A stretch of DNA of 64,000 nucleotides from Xylophilus rhododendri (GTDB taxonomy: Bacteria; Pseudomonadota; Gammaproteobacteria; Burkholderiales; Burkholderiaceae_C): NCBI RefSeq assembly GCF_009906855.1, contig NZ_CP047650.1:62001-126000 (forward strand), in the 5' to 3' direction. The notes beneath the pieces are model-generated. The model had not been told where the DNA came from and ran no database searches. It saw only the letters and a program-made list of their open reading frames with translations. Each line of letters starts with the position of its first letter. The stretch's first letter is position 1. Both the position numbers and the translations under genes were made by a program. Positions 1-7,996 of this stretch are shown here, in pieces.

Positions 1-1299
1 GCCTTCCCCCGCTGTGCCGCGTACGCGGTAGAACCGCTCCAGCACCCGGCCCCTTTCCTCGTTTGCGATCCCGGGGCCGTCGTCCTCGACCTCCAGCACG
101 GCGCATGACTTGCCATGCTCGTCCGCTTCCAGGCGGCAGCGCACCGTCACCGTGCCGCCGGCGGGTGTGTACTTCACCGCGTTGTCCACCAGGTTGGACA
201 GCATCTCCCGCAGCAGCCATTCCTGCCCGATCACCCGGGCCGGCGCGCAGTCCAGCCCCAGGTCCACCTGGCGGTCCGCCGCGTGAGGAAAGTGCAGTTC
301 GATCATCGCGTGGCACAAGGCCAGCAGCTCCACCGGCGCACCGGCCCGGGCGTCCAGCGCGTGGGCGTCGGCACGCGACAGGGCCAGCAGTTGATGCGCC
401 AATTGGGAAGTGCGACGTGTGGCGTCGCGCATGCGCCATACGTCCTCGGCCCGCAGCCGCACGCCGTGCTCGTCGGCCGCATGCGCCCAGGCCTCGACCT
501 GGGATTGCAGCGCCGCCAGCGGCGTGCGCAGCTGGTGCGCCGCGTCGGCCACGAAACGCCGCTGGCTGTCGCTCTGCGCATTGACCAGCCCGAACAACCG
601 GTTGAGTGACTGCACCAGCGGCCGCACCTCGTCGGGTGTCGGGCCCTCGTCCAGCGGGCTCAGGTCGCGCGGGGAACGCCGCTCGACCGCATCCTTCACA
701 TCGAGCAGCGGCTTGAGCGCATGGCGCACCGCGAGTTGCATGGCGACAGCGGCCAGCACCAGCAGCACCAGATTGGGCAGCAGCGCGCGGACGAGGATGG
801 CACGCCCCCAGTCCTGGCGCGGATCCGAACCATCGGCCAGCTGCATGACGAAATCGCCTGCCGGAGAGACGATGCGCAGCGACATGATGCGGTAGAGCAC
901 CCCCTCGTGTTCGCGGCTGATGAATTCCGGCTCCCGCGTGCCCGGCGCGGCCGACTCCAGCCAGCCATCGCCCTGCAGCACCCGGCCGACGTCGTCGGAC
1001 ATGCTCCAGGCCGCGGTGCCCGGACGCTCCTTGAGGAACTCCTCGACCGGCGGCGCCAGCAGCACCTGGGGCACATGCTGCAGCACATCGCCGTGCTCGG
1101 CGGCCGGCACGATGATGCTGTCGGCCAGCAGCGGCGCCATGCGCAGCAGCTGGGCGTCCTGCTGCAGCGCGGCGCTGTCGGCCGAGCGGTAGTCGATCCA
1201 GGCCGACAGCAACGCCAGCAGCAGCAACGGCAGGAGCAGCAGCAGCACCAGCCGCCGCTGCAGGCCGCGAAAGACCTGGCGGCGCTCGGGCCGGTTCAT
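1..1299 (-). CDS. Two-component sensor histidine kinase (TctE/QseC-like), C-terminus cut by window edge
   Basis: The inner-membrane kinase partner of the response regulator whose stop overlaps its start (ATGA, 1296-1299). The 433 visible codons show an N-terminal membrane segment (about residues 18-36, Leu-rich), a periplasmic sensor region, a second membrane segment (about 168-190), a HAMP-like linker and the dimerisation box AAHQLRTPL with the phospho-acceptor His at about residue 255. An N box (NLVDNAVKY) and the G1 box (DDGPGIA) follow; the rest of the ATPase lid and G2 box lie beyond base 1. The architecture fits the TctE/QseC class, which often senses organic acids or cations. Lying beside a TRAP transporter suggests a carboxylate signal, but the ligand is inference. 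Confidence 0.9.
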   Translation of the reverse strand, partial: MNRPERRQVFRGLQRRLVLLLLLPLLLLALLSAWIDYRSADSAALQQDAQLLRMAPLLADSIIVPAAEHGDVLQHVPQVLLAPPVEEFLKERPGTAAWSMSDDVGRVLQGDGWLESAAPGTREPEFISREHEGVLYRIMSLRIVSPAGDFVMQLADGSDPRQDWGRAILVRALLPNLVLLVLAAVAMQLAVRHALKPLLDVKDAVERRSPRDLSPLDEGPTPDEVRPLVQSLNRLFGLVNAQSDSQRRFVADAAHQLRTPLAALQSQVEAWAHAADEHGVRLRAEDVWRMRDATRRTSQLAHQLLALSRADAHALDARAGAPVELLALCHAMIELHFPHAADRQVDLGLDCAPARVIGQEWLLREMLSNLVDNAVKYTPAGGTVTVRCRLEADEHGKSCAVLEVEDDGPGIANEERGRVLERFYRVRGTAGEG

Positions 1300-1979
1300 G
1301 CCGACGCGGGCGCCGTCCGCAGTTCCAGCCGGTAGCCGAAGCCGCGAATCGCCCGCAGCGCCACGCCGTGCGGCTCCAGCTTGGCGCGCAGGCGGGAGAT
1401 GTGCACCTCCACCGCGTTGGCGGTGATCTCGCGGTCCCAGCCGGTGAGGGCCTGCAGGAGCTTGTCCTTAGCCGTGGGGTTGGGCGCCTGCAGCAGCAGG
1501 TATTCCAGCACCGTCCATTCGCGCGGGCCCAACTCCAGCGGCTGGCCGGCGACACTGCCGCGCCGCTGGGCGGTGTCGAGTTCGACCGGGCCGAAGCTCA
1601 GCACCGCCGTGGTGGCGGCATGCGACCTCCTCAGCAGGGCCCTCAGCCTTGCCAGCAGTTCCGGGAGCTGGAAGGGCTTGACGAGATAGTCGTCGGCGCC
1701 GAGGTCCAATCCCCGCACCCGGTCTTCCAGGGCGTCCCGGGCCGTCAGGATCAGTACCGGCATGGCGTGCCCATCGGTGCGCAGGCGGCGGGTGAGTTCC
1801 AGGCCGTCCATTCGCGGCAGGCCGATATCCACGATCAACGCGTCGAATTTTGCCTTTGCCAGCGCTTCTTCGGCCCTTTCTCCGCTGCCGACCCAATCCA
1901 CTGCATAGCCGGCGTCGCATAAGCCCAGTTTGATGCCGCTGGCCACCATGACGTCGTCTTCTATCAGCAGTAATCTCAT
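1296..1979 (-). CDS. OmpR-family response regulator (TctD/QseB-like)
   Basis: A 227-residue DNA-binding response regulator. The receiver domain (1-115) has the acidic pair D8/D9, phospho-acceptor D51 in IVDIGLPRMDG, T79 and K101 in VKPF. The C-terminal winged-helix domain (about 125-220) contains the typical ELGPREWTVLEYLL and ISRLRAKL helices. It is translationally coupled to the kinase downstream and transcribed divergently from the TRAP genes at 2171. It probably controls that transporter and itself through the intergenic region, where an 11-bp inverted repeat lies at 2012-2046. The family call is firm; the TctD-like label rests on similarity of motifs and on the neighbouring transporter. 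Confidence 0.93.
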   Translation of the reverse strand: MRLLLIEDDVMVASGIKLGLCDAGYAVDWVGSGERAEEALAKAKFDALIVDIGLPRMDGLELTRRLRTDGHAMPVLILTARDALEDRVRGLDLGADDYLVKPFQLPELLARLRALLRRSHAATTAVLSFGPVELDTAQRRGSVAGQPLELGPREWTVLEYLLLQAPNPTAKDKLLQALTGWDREITANAVEVHISRLRAKLEPHGVALRAIRGFGYRLELRTAPASA

Positions 1980-2011
1980 GTTTCCATTTTATTGGTATTT
2001 TTCAGGTCTTC

Positions 2012-2046
2012 TTATTTACTTCCCGAAGACTAATTGAAGTAAATAA
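2012..2046. promoter_or_regulatory. Inverted repeat in the divergent regulator/TRAP promoter region
   Basis: Perfect 11-bp arms TTATTTACTTC (2012-2022) and GAAGTAAATAA (2036-2046) are separated by 13 bp in an AT-rich 190-bp gap between two divergent units. There is no T-run or GC-rich stem, so it is not a terminator. It is a candidate binding site for the response regulator at 1296-1979 or another dimeric regulator. Confidence 0.5.
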
Positions 2047-2170
2047 AACCCCGGCGAGATAACCCAGAAATAAGGGAAAACCCCGCGAAAACTCGTCAGC
2101 CTTCTTTCAGCGCCAAATCGATGCCGCGCCGTACGATCCACGGCACAAAAGACAGCTCCAAAGGCCCCCC

Positions 2171-2710
2171 ATGTCTGCCTTGCTATTCCTGGCACGCCTG
2201 ATCGACAGAATCTCCTCCCTCCTCGGCAAGCTGGCCGCCTGGACGGTCCTGGCCGCGGCGCTGATATCGGCGGGCAACGCCTTCGTGCGCTACGGCTTCG
2301 ACATCAGCTCCAACGGCTGGCTCGAAATCCAGTGGTACCTGTTCGCCGCCACCGTGATGCTGGGCGCCCCCATCGTGCTCAACCTCAACGAGCATGTGCG
2401 GGTCGACATCCTCTACGGCAGGCTCAAGCCCAGGGGGCAGGTGATGGTCGACATCTTCGGCATCGTCGTCTTCCTGCTGCCGGTGATGGGCATGCTCGCC
2501 TGGCTCAGCTGGCCGCTCTTTTTGAAGATGTACCTCACGCACGAGATGTCGGGCAACGCCGGCGGCCTGATCCGCTGGCCCGCCATGCTGCTGCTGCCGG
2601 TCGGCTTCGCCATGATGTTCATCCAGGGGCTGGCCGAATTGGTCAAACGCATCGCCTACCTCAGCGGCCATCTGCAGATGAGTTTCCAGTACGAGAAACC
2701 GCTGCAATAA
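2171..2710 (+). CDS. TRAP transporter small permease, DctQ family
   Basis: A 179-residue inner-membrane protein with four hydrophobic segments (about residues 18-40, 52-75, 95-120 and 135-160) and the DctQ-type features NAFVRYGFDISSNGWLE and NLNEHVRVDI. It pairs with the large DctM permease 30 bp downstream to form the membrane part of a tripartite ATP-independent periplasmic importer, normally for C4-dicarboxylates, sialic acid or other organic acids. No DctP periplasmic binding protein lies next to it, which is unusual for an operon-encoded TRAP system, so the substrate cannot be inferred from a partner. Confidence 0.93.
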   Translation: MSALLFLARLIDRISSLLGKLAAWTVLAAALISAGNAFVRYGFDISSNGWLEIQWYLFAATVMLGAPIVLNLNEHVRVDILYGRLKPRGQVMVDIFGIVVFLLPVMGMLAWLSWPLFLKMYLTHEMSGNAGGLIRWPAMLLLPVGFAMMFIQGLAELVKRIAYLSGHLQMSFQYEKPLQ

Positions 2711-2740
2711 GAAGAACGAAGAGAAAAAGAGAGACAAGCC

Positions 2741-4276
2741 ATGCAGATGGAAAACTTCGCGCCCTTCATGTTCCTGGGCCTGGTGCTGATCATGCTGATC
2801 GGCTTTCCCGTCGCCTTCTCGCTGGCCGCGCTGGGCCTGGGCTCGGGCTTCCTGGCCATCGAGATGGGCTGGTTCCCGGCCAGCTTCATGGCCAACCTGC
2901 CGATCAATATGTTCGGCATCCTCAGCAACGAGCTGCTGCTGGCCATCCCCTTCTTCACCTTCATGGGCGCCATCCTGGAGAAGTGCGGCCTGGCCGAGGA
3001 CATGCTCGACTCCATGGGCCAGCTTTTCGGGCCGGTCAAGGGCGGGCTGGGCTACTCGGTGATCATCGTGGGCTTCATCCTCGGCGCCATCACCGGCACG
3101 GTGGCGGGCCAGGTGATCGCGATGGCGCTGATCTCGCTGCCGGTGATGATCCGCTACGGCTACAACATGCGCTACGCCACCGGCGTGCTGGCGGCCTCGG
3201 GCACCATCACGCAGCTGGTGCCGCCCTCGCTGGTGCTGATCGTGATGGCCGACCAGCTCGGCCGCTCGGTGGGCGACATGTACAAGGGCGCCTGGGGGCC
3301 GTCCATCCTGCAGGTGCTGCTGTTCGCGGCCTATACCTTCATGCTGGGCGTGTTCAAGCCGCACCACATCCCGGGCGTGCCCAAGTCGGAACGCACGCTG
3401 CACGGCTGGGCGCTGTGGGGCAAATGCCTGCGCGGCATCATCCCGTCTGCCGTGCTGATCTTCGCGGTGCTGGGCTCCATGGGCGGGCTGCCGGGCATCG
3501 ATACCGCCATCGCCACGCCGACCGAGGCCGGCGCCATGGGTGTGGTCGGCGCCCTGCTGCTGGCAGCCCTGCACAAGCGGCTCACGCCTTCGCTGGTGTG
3601 GGATGCGATGGTGGGCACCATGCGGCTGACGGCCATGGTGGTGTTCATCCTGATCGGGGCGCGCACCTTCTCGATGGTGTTCCAGGGCGTGGACGGCGCC
3701 AAGTGGGTGGAGCACATGCTCTCCGGCCTGCCGGGCGGCCAGGTGGGCTTCCTGATCGCGGTCAACATCTTCATCTTCTTCCTGGCCTTCTTCCTCGACT
3801 TCTTCGAGATCGCCTTCATCATCCTGCCGATGCTGGGACCGGTGGCCGCCAAGCTCGGCATCGACCTGGTGTGGTTCGGCGTGCTGCTGTGCGTGAACAT
3901 GCAGACCAGCTTCATGCACCCGCCCTTCGGCTTCGCCCTCTTCTACCTGCGCGGCATCTCGGACACGCTGTTCAAGGAAAAGCGCATCGACAAGCCGATC
4001 AAGTCCAGCGACATCTACCTGGGCTCCATCCCCTGGGTGCTGCTGCAGTTGCTGCTGGTGGCGATCGTGATCTTCGTGCCGCAGACGGTGACGGTGTTCC
4101 TCGACAAGGAAGAAGTCATCGACCTGGACAAGGTGAAGATCGAGGCGCCCGTCAGCGACCAGCCCGACGCCAGCAGCGAGTCGGAAGAAGAGCAGCAGAA
4201 GCGCATCGAAGAGATGTTCAAGCAGAACGGCGCCGCCGCCCCGGCCGCACCCGCCAGCCCGGAGCCGGCCAAATGA
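2741..4276 (+). CDS. TRAP transporter large permease, DctM family
   Basis: A 511-residue polytopic membrane protein, the ion-coupled transport subunit of the TRAP system started by DctQ. Recognisable segments include GAITGTVAGQVIAMALISLP, the GxxGG-type loops and the late MLGPVAAKLGIDLVWFGVLL helix. It is longer than many DctM proteins (about 430). The last 60 or so residues (from about 450) form a charged, Glu/Gln/Pro/Ala-rich tail with no membrane character, probably a disordered cytoplasmic extension. A start at 2738-2740 would also be possible; ATG 2741 follows a purine-rich stretch. Its stop overlaps the start of the next gene (ATGA, 4273-4276). Confidence 0.95.
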   Translation: MQMENFAPFMFLGLVLIMLIGFPVAFSLAALGLGSGFLAIEMGWFPASFMANLPINMFGILSNELLLAIPFFTFMGAILEKCGLAEDMLDSMGQLFGPVKGGLGYSVIIVGFILGAITGTVAGQVIAMALISLPVMIRYGYNMRYATGVLAASGTITQLVPPSLVLIVMADQLGRSVGDMYKGAWGPSILQVLLFAAYTFMLGVFKPHHIPGVPKSERTLHGWALWGKCLRGIIPSAVLIFAVLGSMGGLPGIDTAIATPTEAGAMGVVGALLLAALHKRLTPSLVWDAMVGTMRLTAMVVFILIGARTFSMVFQGVDGAKWVEHMLSGLPGGQVGFLIAVNIFIFFLAFFLDFFEIAFIILPMLGPVAAKLGIDLVWFGVLLCVNMQTSFMHPPFGFALFYLRGISDTLFKEKRIDKPIKSSDIYLGSIPWVLLQLLLVAIVIFVPQTVTVFLDKEEVIDLDKVKIEAPVSDQPDASSESEEEQQKRIEEMFKQNGAAAPAAPASPEPAK

Positions 4277-4758
4277 TCGCCCTGGTCGCTACCGGCCTGA
4301 CGCCGGATCCCTTCACCTACACCCCGCTGGGCGGCAAGGTCGAAGGCCAGGCCTTCTCGCGCCCCTTCCAGATGCTGGCCACCCTGCTGGTGGCCGGCTG
4401 CTTCAGCTGGGTGCTGCGCCTGTGGCTGCGCGATGCGATCACCTGGGGGCCGGGCATGGTGTGGGTGGTGGCGGGCCTGGCGATGATGGCCTGGACCTGG
4501 GTCTGCGTGCTGCGCAGCCGCACCGTCATCGACGGCTTGGTGCTGCAGCAGCGCTGGATCTGGAACAAGCGCCTGGCGCTGGGCGAACTGGCCTATTGCA
4601 AGGTGATCCGCATGCCGGGGTTGGACTGGCTGGTGGCGCCGCGCCTCTATGCCCGCACGCTGTCGGGCAAGTTCCTGGTGTTCTACGGCGCCACGCCGGC
4701 GCTGGTGGCCGAGTTCTCGCGGCTGTCGCGGGAACTGGCCGATTTCCGGCGGATGTAG
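4273..4758 (+). CDS. Small membrane protein of unknown function in the TRAP operon
   Basis: A 161-residue protein translationally coupled to dctM by a four-base ATGA overlap. It has two hydrophobic segments (about residues 34-53 and 58-77), followed by a soluble domain with alternating beta-like stretches (TVIDGLVLQQRW, SGKFLVFYG). This pattern resembles small bacterial membrane proteins with a PH-like domain, but I do not recognise a named family. The coupling suggests a role in assembly or regulation of the transporter. Function unknown. Confidence 0.75.
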   Translation: MIALVATGLTPDPFTYTPLGGKVEGQAFSRPFQMLATLLVAGCFSWVLRLWLRDAITWGPGMVWVVAGLAMMAWTWVCVLRSRTVIDGLVLQQRWIWNKRLALGELAYCKVIRMPGLDWLVAPRLYARTLSGKFLVFYGATPALVAEFSRLSRELADFRRM

Positions 4759-4779
4759 GGCCGCCGGTCCCGTCAGGCC

Positions 4780-5826
4780 TCAGCGGCCGGGCTGATAGAG
4801 CTTGTCGAAGGAGCCGCCGTCGGCGAAATGCTCCTTGTCGGCCTTGGTCCAGCCGCCGAAGGCGCCGTCCACGGTCACGAGATCCAGCTTCGGGAACTGC
4901 TTGTCGTACTTGGCCTTGGCCGCGGTGCCTGTCGGGCGGTAGAAGTTGCGGCCGGCGATGTCCTGGCCTTCGTCCGAATACAGGTACTTGAGGTATTCCT
5001 CGGCGACGGCGCGGGTGCCGCGTTTGTCCACCACCTTGTCGACCACCGCCACCGAGGGCTCGGCAAGGATGGAGACCGAAGGCACGACGATCTGGAACTT
5101 CTCCGGACCGAACTCCTTCAGCGCCAGGAAGGCCTCGTTTTCCCAGGCCAGCAGCACATCGCCGACGCCGCGCTGCACGAAGGTGATGGTGGCGCCGCGC
5201 GCACCGGTGTCGAGCACCGGCACGTTCTTGAACAGCTTGGCGATGTAGTCGGCCGCACCCTTGTCGCCGCCGAACTTGCGGCGGCCGTATTCCCAGCCGG
5301 CCAGGTAGTTCCAGCGCGCGCCGCCGGAGGTCTTGGGGTTGGGCGTGATCACGGCCACGCCGGGCTTGATCAGGTCGTCCCAGTCCTTGATGCCCTTGGG
5401 ATTGCCCTTCTTGACCAGGAACACGATGGTCGAGGTGTAGGGCGCCGAGTTGTGCGGCAGGCGCTTTTGCCAGTCGGCCTTGACCAGGCCGCCGTGGGTG
5501 GCCAGCGCGTCGATGTCGCCGCCGAGTGCCAGGGTGGCCACATCGGCCTCGATGCCGTCGATGATGGAGCGCGCCTGCTTGCCCGAGCCGCCGTGCGACT
5601 GCTTGACGCTCACGTCCTGGCCGGTCTTGCCCTTCCAGTACTTGGCGAAGGCGGCGTTGTAGTCCACATAGAGTTCGCGCGTCGGATCGTAGGAGACATT
5701 GAGCAGGGTGACGGCGGCGGGGGCCTGGGCGAAGGCCTGGGTGGCGGGCAGGCCAATCGCGCTCGCCAGGGCGGCGGCCAAGGGAATCTTGATAAAGTCG
5801 CGGCGCGCTTGCATGGCGGAATCCAT
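4780..5826 (-). CDS. sbp: Periplasmic sulfate-binding protein (Sbp/CysP type)
   Basis: A 348-residue substrate-binding protein for the sulfate/thiosulfate ABC importer. It begins with an ARRDFIKI twin-arginine-like motif and a hydrophobic signal ending near AFA-QA. Family signatures include [27 protein letters not shown] (anion-binding loop), [13 protein letters not shown] and the [13 protein letters not shown] motif. The initiator could also be the internal ATG at 5814. The permease and ATPase genes are not adjacent; the cys reduction operon lies 4 kb downstream on the other strand. CysB control would be expected from family knowledge, and the upstream gap (5827-5933) is AT-rich. Confidence 0.93.
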   Translation of the reverse strand: MDSAMQARRDFIKIPLAAALASAIGLPATQAFAQAPAAVTLLNVSYDPTRELYVDYNAAFAKYWKGKTGQDVSVKQSHGGSGKQARSIIDGIEADVATLALGGDIDALATHGGLVKADWQKRLPHNSAPYTSTIVFLVKKGNPKGIKDWDDLIKPGVAVITPNPKTSGGARWNYLAGWEYGRRKFGGDKGAADYIAKLFKNVPVLDTGARGATITFVQRGVGDVLLAWENEAFLALKEFGPEKFQIVVPSVSILAEPSVAVVDKVVDKRGTRAVAEEYLKYLYSDEGQDIAGRNFYRPTGTAAKAKYDKQFPKLDLVTVDGAFGGWTKADKEHFADGGSFDKLYQPGR

Positions 5827-5933
5827 TCGGGGTTGTCGAAAACAGCCGCGATTCTGGAAGCCGGCTACTGCATGGCAAACGAATAAGAATCTCTTTGTTT
5901 AGTTCAAAAATCATCTTAGAAGGCGAAATCCCG

Positions 5934-6211
5934 ATGGCGCGCACAGTCCAATGCATCAAGCTCGGCCAAGAGGCCGAAGGCCTGGACTTCCCCCCTACCC
6001 CGGCGAACTCGGCAAACGGCTCTGGGAAAACGTCAGCAAGCAAGCCTGGGCCGACTGGATGAAGCAGCAGACCATGCTGGTCAACGAAAACCGGCTGAAC
6101 CTGGCCGATGCCCGCGCCCGCCAATACCTGGCGCGGCAGATGGAAAACCATTTCTTCGGCCAGGGCGCCGACGCGGTCCAGGGCTTCGTCCCGCCGCCGT
6201 CCGACGCCTGA
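5934..6211 (+). pseudogene. yggX: yggX, Fe(2+)-trafficking / oxidative-damage protection protein, frameshifted
   Basis: YggX proteins are about 90 residues long and protect iron-sulfur clusters. The first 19 codons from ATG 5934 read [10 protein letters not shown]...LDF, matching the family N-terminus. The rest of the protein ([34 protein letters not shown]) is in the -1 frame. The shift is at a run of six C (5990-5995): a seventh C would give TTC-CCC-CCC-TAC and a continuous 92-residue protein ending at 6211. As written, the first frame ends near 6060, inside the gene. Conservation after the shift argues for a recent change or a base-call error. The next gene, mnmC, starts 7 bp downstream. 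Confidence 0.88.
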
Positions 6212-6218
6212 GGACGCC

Positions 6219-7958
6219 GTGGCGGAACCCGTCGAATGGCGGGCCGACGGCACCCCATTCAGCACCCCGTACAGTCCGCGTTTCCAGGACCGTTACCGCA
6301 GCGAACTCGGCGGGCTCGACCAGGCCCGTGACGTCTTCCTGGCCGGCTGCGGCCTGCCCGCAGCCTGGCAAGGCACGGCACGCTGGTGCATCCTGGAAAC
6401 CGGCTTCGGCCTGGGGCTCAATTTCCTGACGGCCTGGCAGGCCTGGCGCGAGGATCCGCGCCGGCCGGCCATGCTGCATTACGTAGCGACCGAGGCCTAT
6501 CCGGCCGATGCTTCGGACGTGCGGCGCAATGCCCAGGCACATCCCCACCTGCAGCCCCTGGCCGACGAACTGGCCGATGGCTGGTGGGGCCTGGAACCCG
6601 GCACCCACCGCATCGCGCTGGATGGCGGACGGGTGCAACTCACCCTGCTGATCGGCGACAGCACCCAGGCCCTGCGCGGCCTGGGCCGCTTCGCCGACAG
6701 CGTCTTCCTCGACGGCTTCAGCCCCGACCGCAACCCGGAGATGTGGAGCGGCGATGCGATGCGAGCCGTGGCCCGCTGCTGCCGGCGCGATGCCCGGCTG
6801 GCGACCTGGACCGTGGCGCGCCTGGTGCGCGACGGGCTGGCCTCGGCCGGCTTCCAGGTCGCCAAGGTCGAGGGCGTGGCGCCCAAGCGGCACAACCTGC
6901 AGGCACGGCTGGTGCATCTGCCGGCGCGGCATGTCGACGAGGCAGCCGTGACGATCGGCGATTGCACGGTGATCGGCGCCGGGCTGGCCGGCGCCGCCGT
7001 CGCACGCGCCATGGCGCTGCGCGGATGGCGGGTGCGGGTGCTGGAAGCCGGCCCGGGCCCGGCATCGGGCGCCTCGGGCGTGCCGGCGGGCCTGTTCGCT
7101 CCCCATGTCTCGGCCGACGACGCGGTGCTGTCGCGCCTGAGCCGGGCCGGCGTGCGTGCGCTCGTCACCACGGCCCGGGGCCTGCTGCAGCGCGGCGTGG
7201 ACTGGGACCTGTCCGGCGTTTCGCAACAACGCGAAGGCGCCGAAGCGCTCTGGCACGAAAAAGCCGGGTGGCTGCGCCCGGCCCGGCTGGTGCGGGCCTT
7301 GCTGGACACGCCGGGCATCACGGTGGAATACGGCCGCACGGCCTTGCCATCCGACCGTGAGTTCGACGGGCCGGTGATCCTGGCAGCGGGCTCGGGCAGC
7401 CTCGCGCTGCTGCCGGCGGGATTTCCGCTTCAACCGGTTGCAGGACAGATCTCCTTCGGACCGGCAGGCGCCCTGGCGCAGGCACCTGCTGCCCCACTCA
7501 CCCCCATGAACGGGCACGGCCATTTCATGCCTTTGCTTCCACTGGCGACTGGCACGGCTTGGCTGGCCGGCGCCAGCTTCGAGCGCGATGTGGCGGCCGT
7601 CGAAATCCCCGATGAAGAGCGGCTGCGCCACCGCATGGCGAACCGCCAGCGCCTGGCCGAACTGGCCCCCGCGCTGGCGCCCTGGCTGCCCGCCGCTTTC
7701 GCGCAGGCCGGAGACTGGCGCGGCGTCCGCGCCACCTCGCCCGACCGGCTGCCCATCGTCGGCCCCTGGCCGGTGAACGATTTCGCGCCCATCTGGCTGT
7801 GCACCGCCCTCGGCGCCCGCGGCATCACGCTGGGGCTGCTCTGCGCTGAATTGCTGGTGGCACAGCTGCACAAAGACCCCTTGCCAGTCGCGCCCAAGCT
7901 GGCCGAATCGTTGCAAACCGGCCGAATCGCGCGCCGTCTACTGGTAGTTTCCCGATAG
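6219..7958 (+). CDS. mnmC: Bifunctional tRNA 5-methylaminomethyl-2-thiouridine methyltransferase/oxidoreductase MnmC
   Basis: Completes the mnm5s2U modification at the wobble position of certain tRNAs. The C-terminal FAD domain oxidises cmnm5U to nm5U, and the N-terminal domain methylates it with SAM. The protein is 579 residues from GTG 6219, chosen because it follows the yggX stop and begins just before the conserved EPVEWRADGTPFS. The SAM-binding motif ETGFGLGLNFL is at 60-70 and DGFSPDRNPEMW follows. The Rossmann FAD motif IGAGLAGAAVARAMALRG begins at about 250, and ATSPDRLPIVGP is near the end. E. coli MnmC is longer (about 668). An upstream in-frame ATG at 6108 lies inside yggX and is unlikely. 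Confidence 0.95.
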   Translation: MAEPVEWRADGTPFSTPYSPRFQDRYRSELGGLDQARDVFLAGCGLPAAWQGTARWCILETGFGLGLNFLTAWQAWREDPRRPAMLHYVATEAYPADASDVRRNAQAHPHLQPLADELADGWWGLEPGTHRIALDGGRVQLTLLIGDSTQALRGLGRFADSVFLDGFSPDRNPEMWSGDAMRAVARCCRRDARLATWTVARLVRDGLASAGFQVAKVEGVAPKRHNLQARLVHLPARHVDEAAVTIGDCTVIGAGLAGAAVARAMALRGWRVRVLEAGPGPASGASGVPAGLFAPHVSADDAVLSRLSRAGVRALVTTARGLLQRGVDWDLSGVSQQREGAEALWHEKAGWLRPARLVRALLDTPGITVEYGRTALPSDREFDGPVILAAGSGSLALLPAGFPLQPVAGQISFGPAGALAQAPAAPLTPMNGHGHFMPLLPLATGTAWLAGASFERDVAAVEIPDEERLRHRMANRQRLAELAPALAPWLPAAFAQAGDWRGVRATSPDRLPIVGPWPVNDFAPIWLCTALGARGITLGLLCAELLVAQLHKDPLPVAPKLAESLQTGRIARRLLVVSR

Positions 7959-7996
7959 ACTGCATGATTTCGTAACGCCGTGTTTCGCGGGCGACC

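Noticed and set aside
2183..3919. A 578-codon open frame on the minus strand opposite dctQM
   Set aside because: His/Gln/Asp-rich composition typical of the antisense of hydrophobic genes; no motif and no ribosome-binding site.
7943..7957. CCCGATAGA before the chemoreceptor as a flagellar sigma-28 minus 10 box
   Set aside because: No TAAA-like minus 35 box at the right distance, and the match lies within the end of mnmC.
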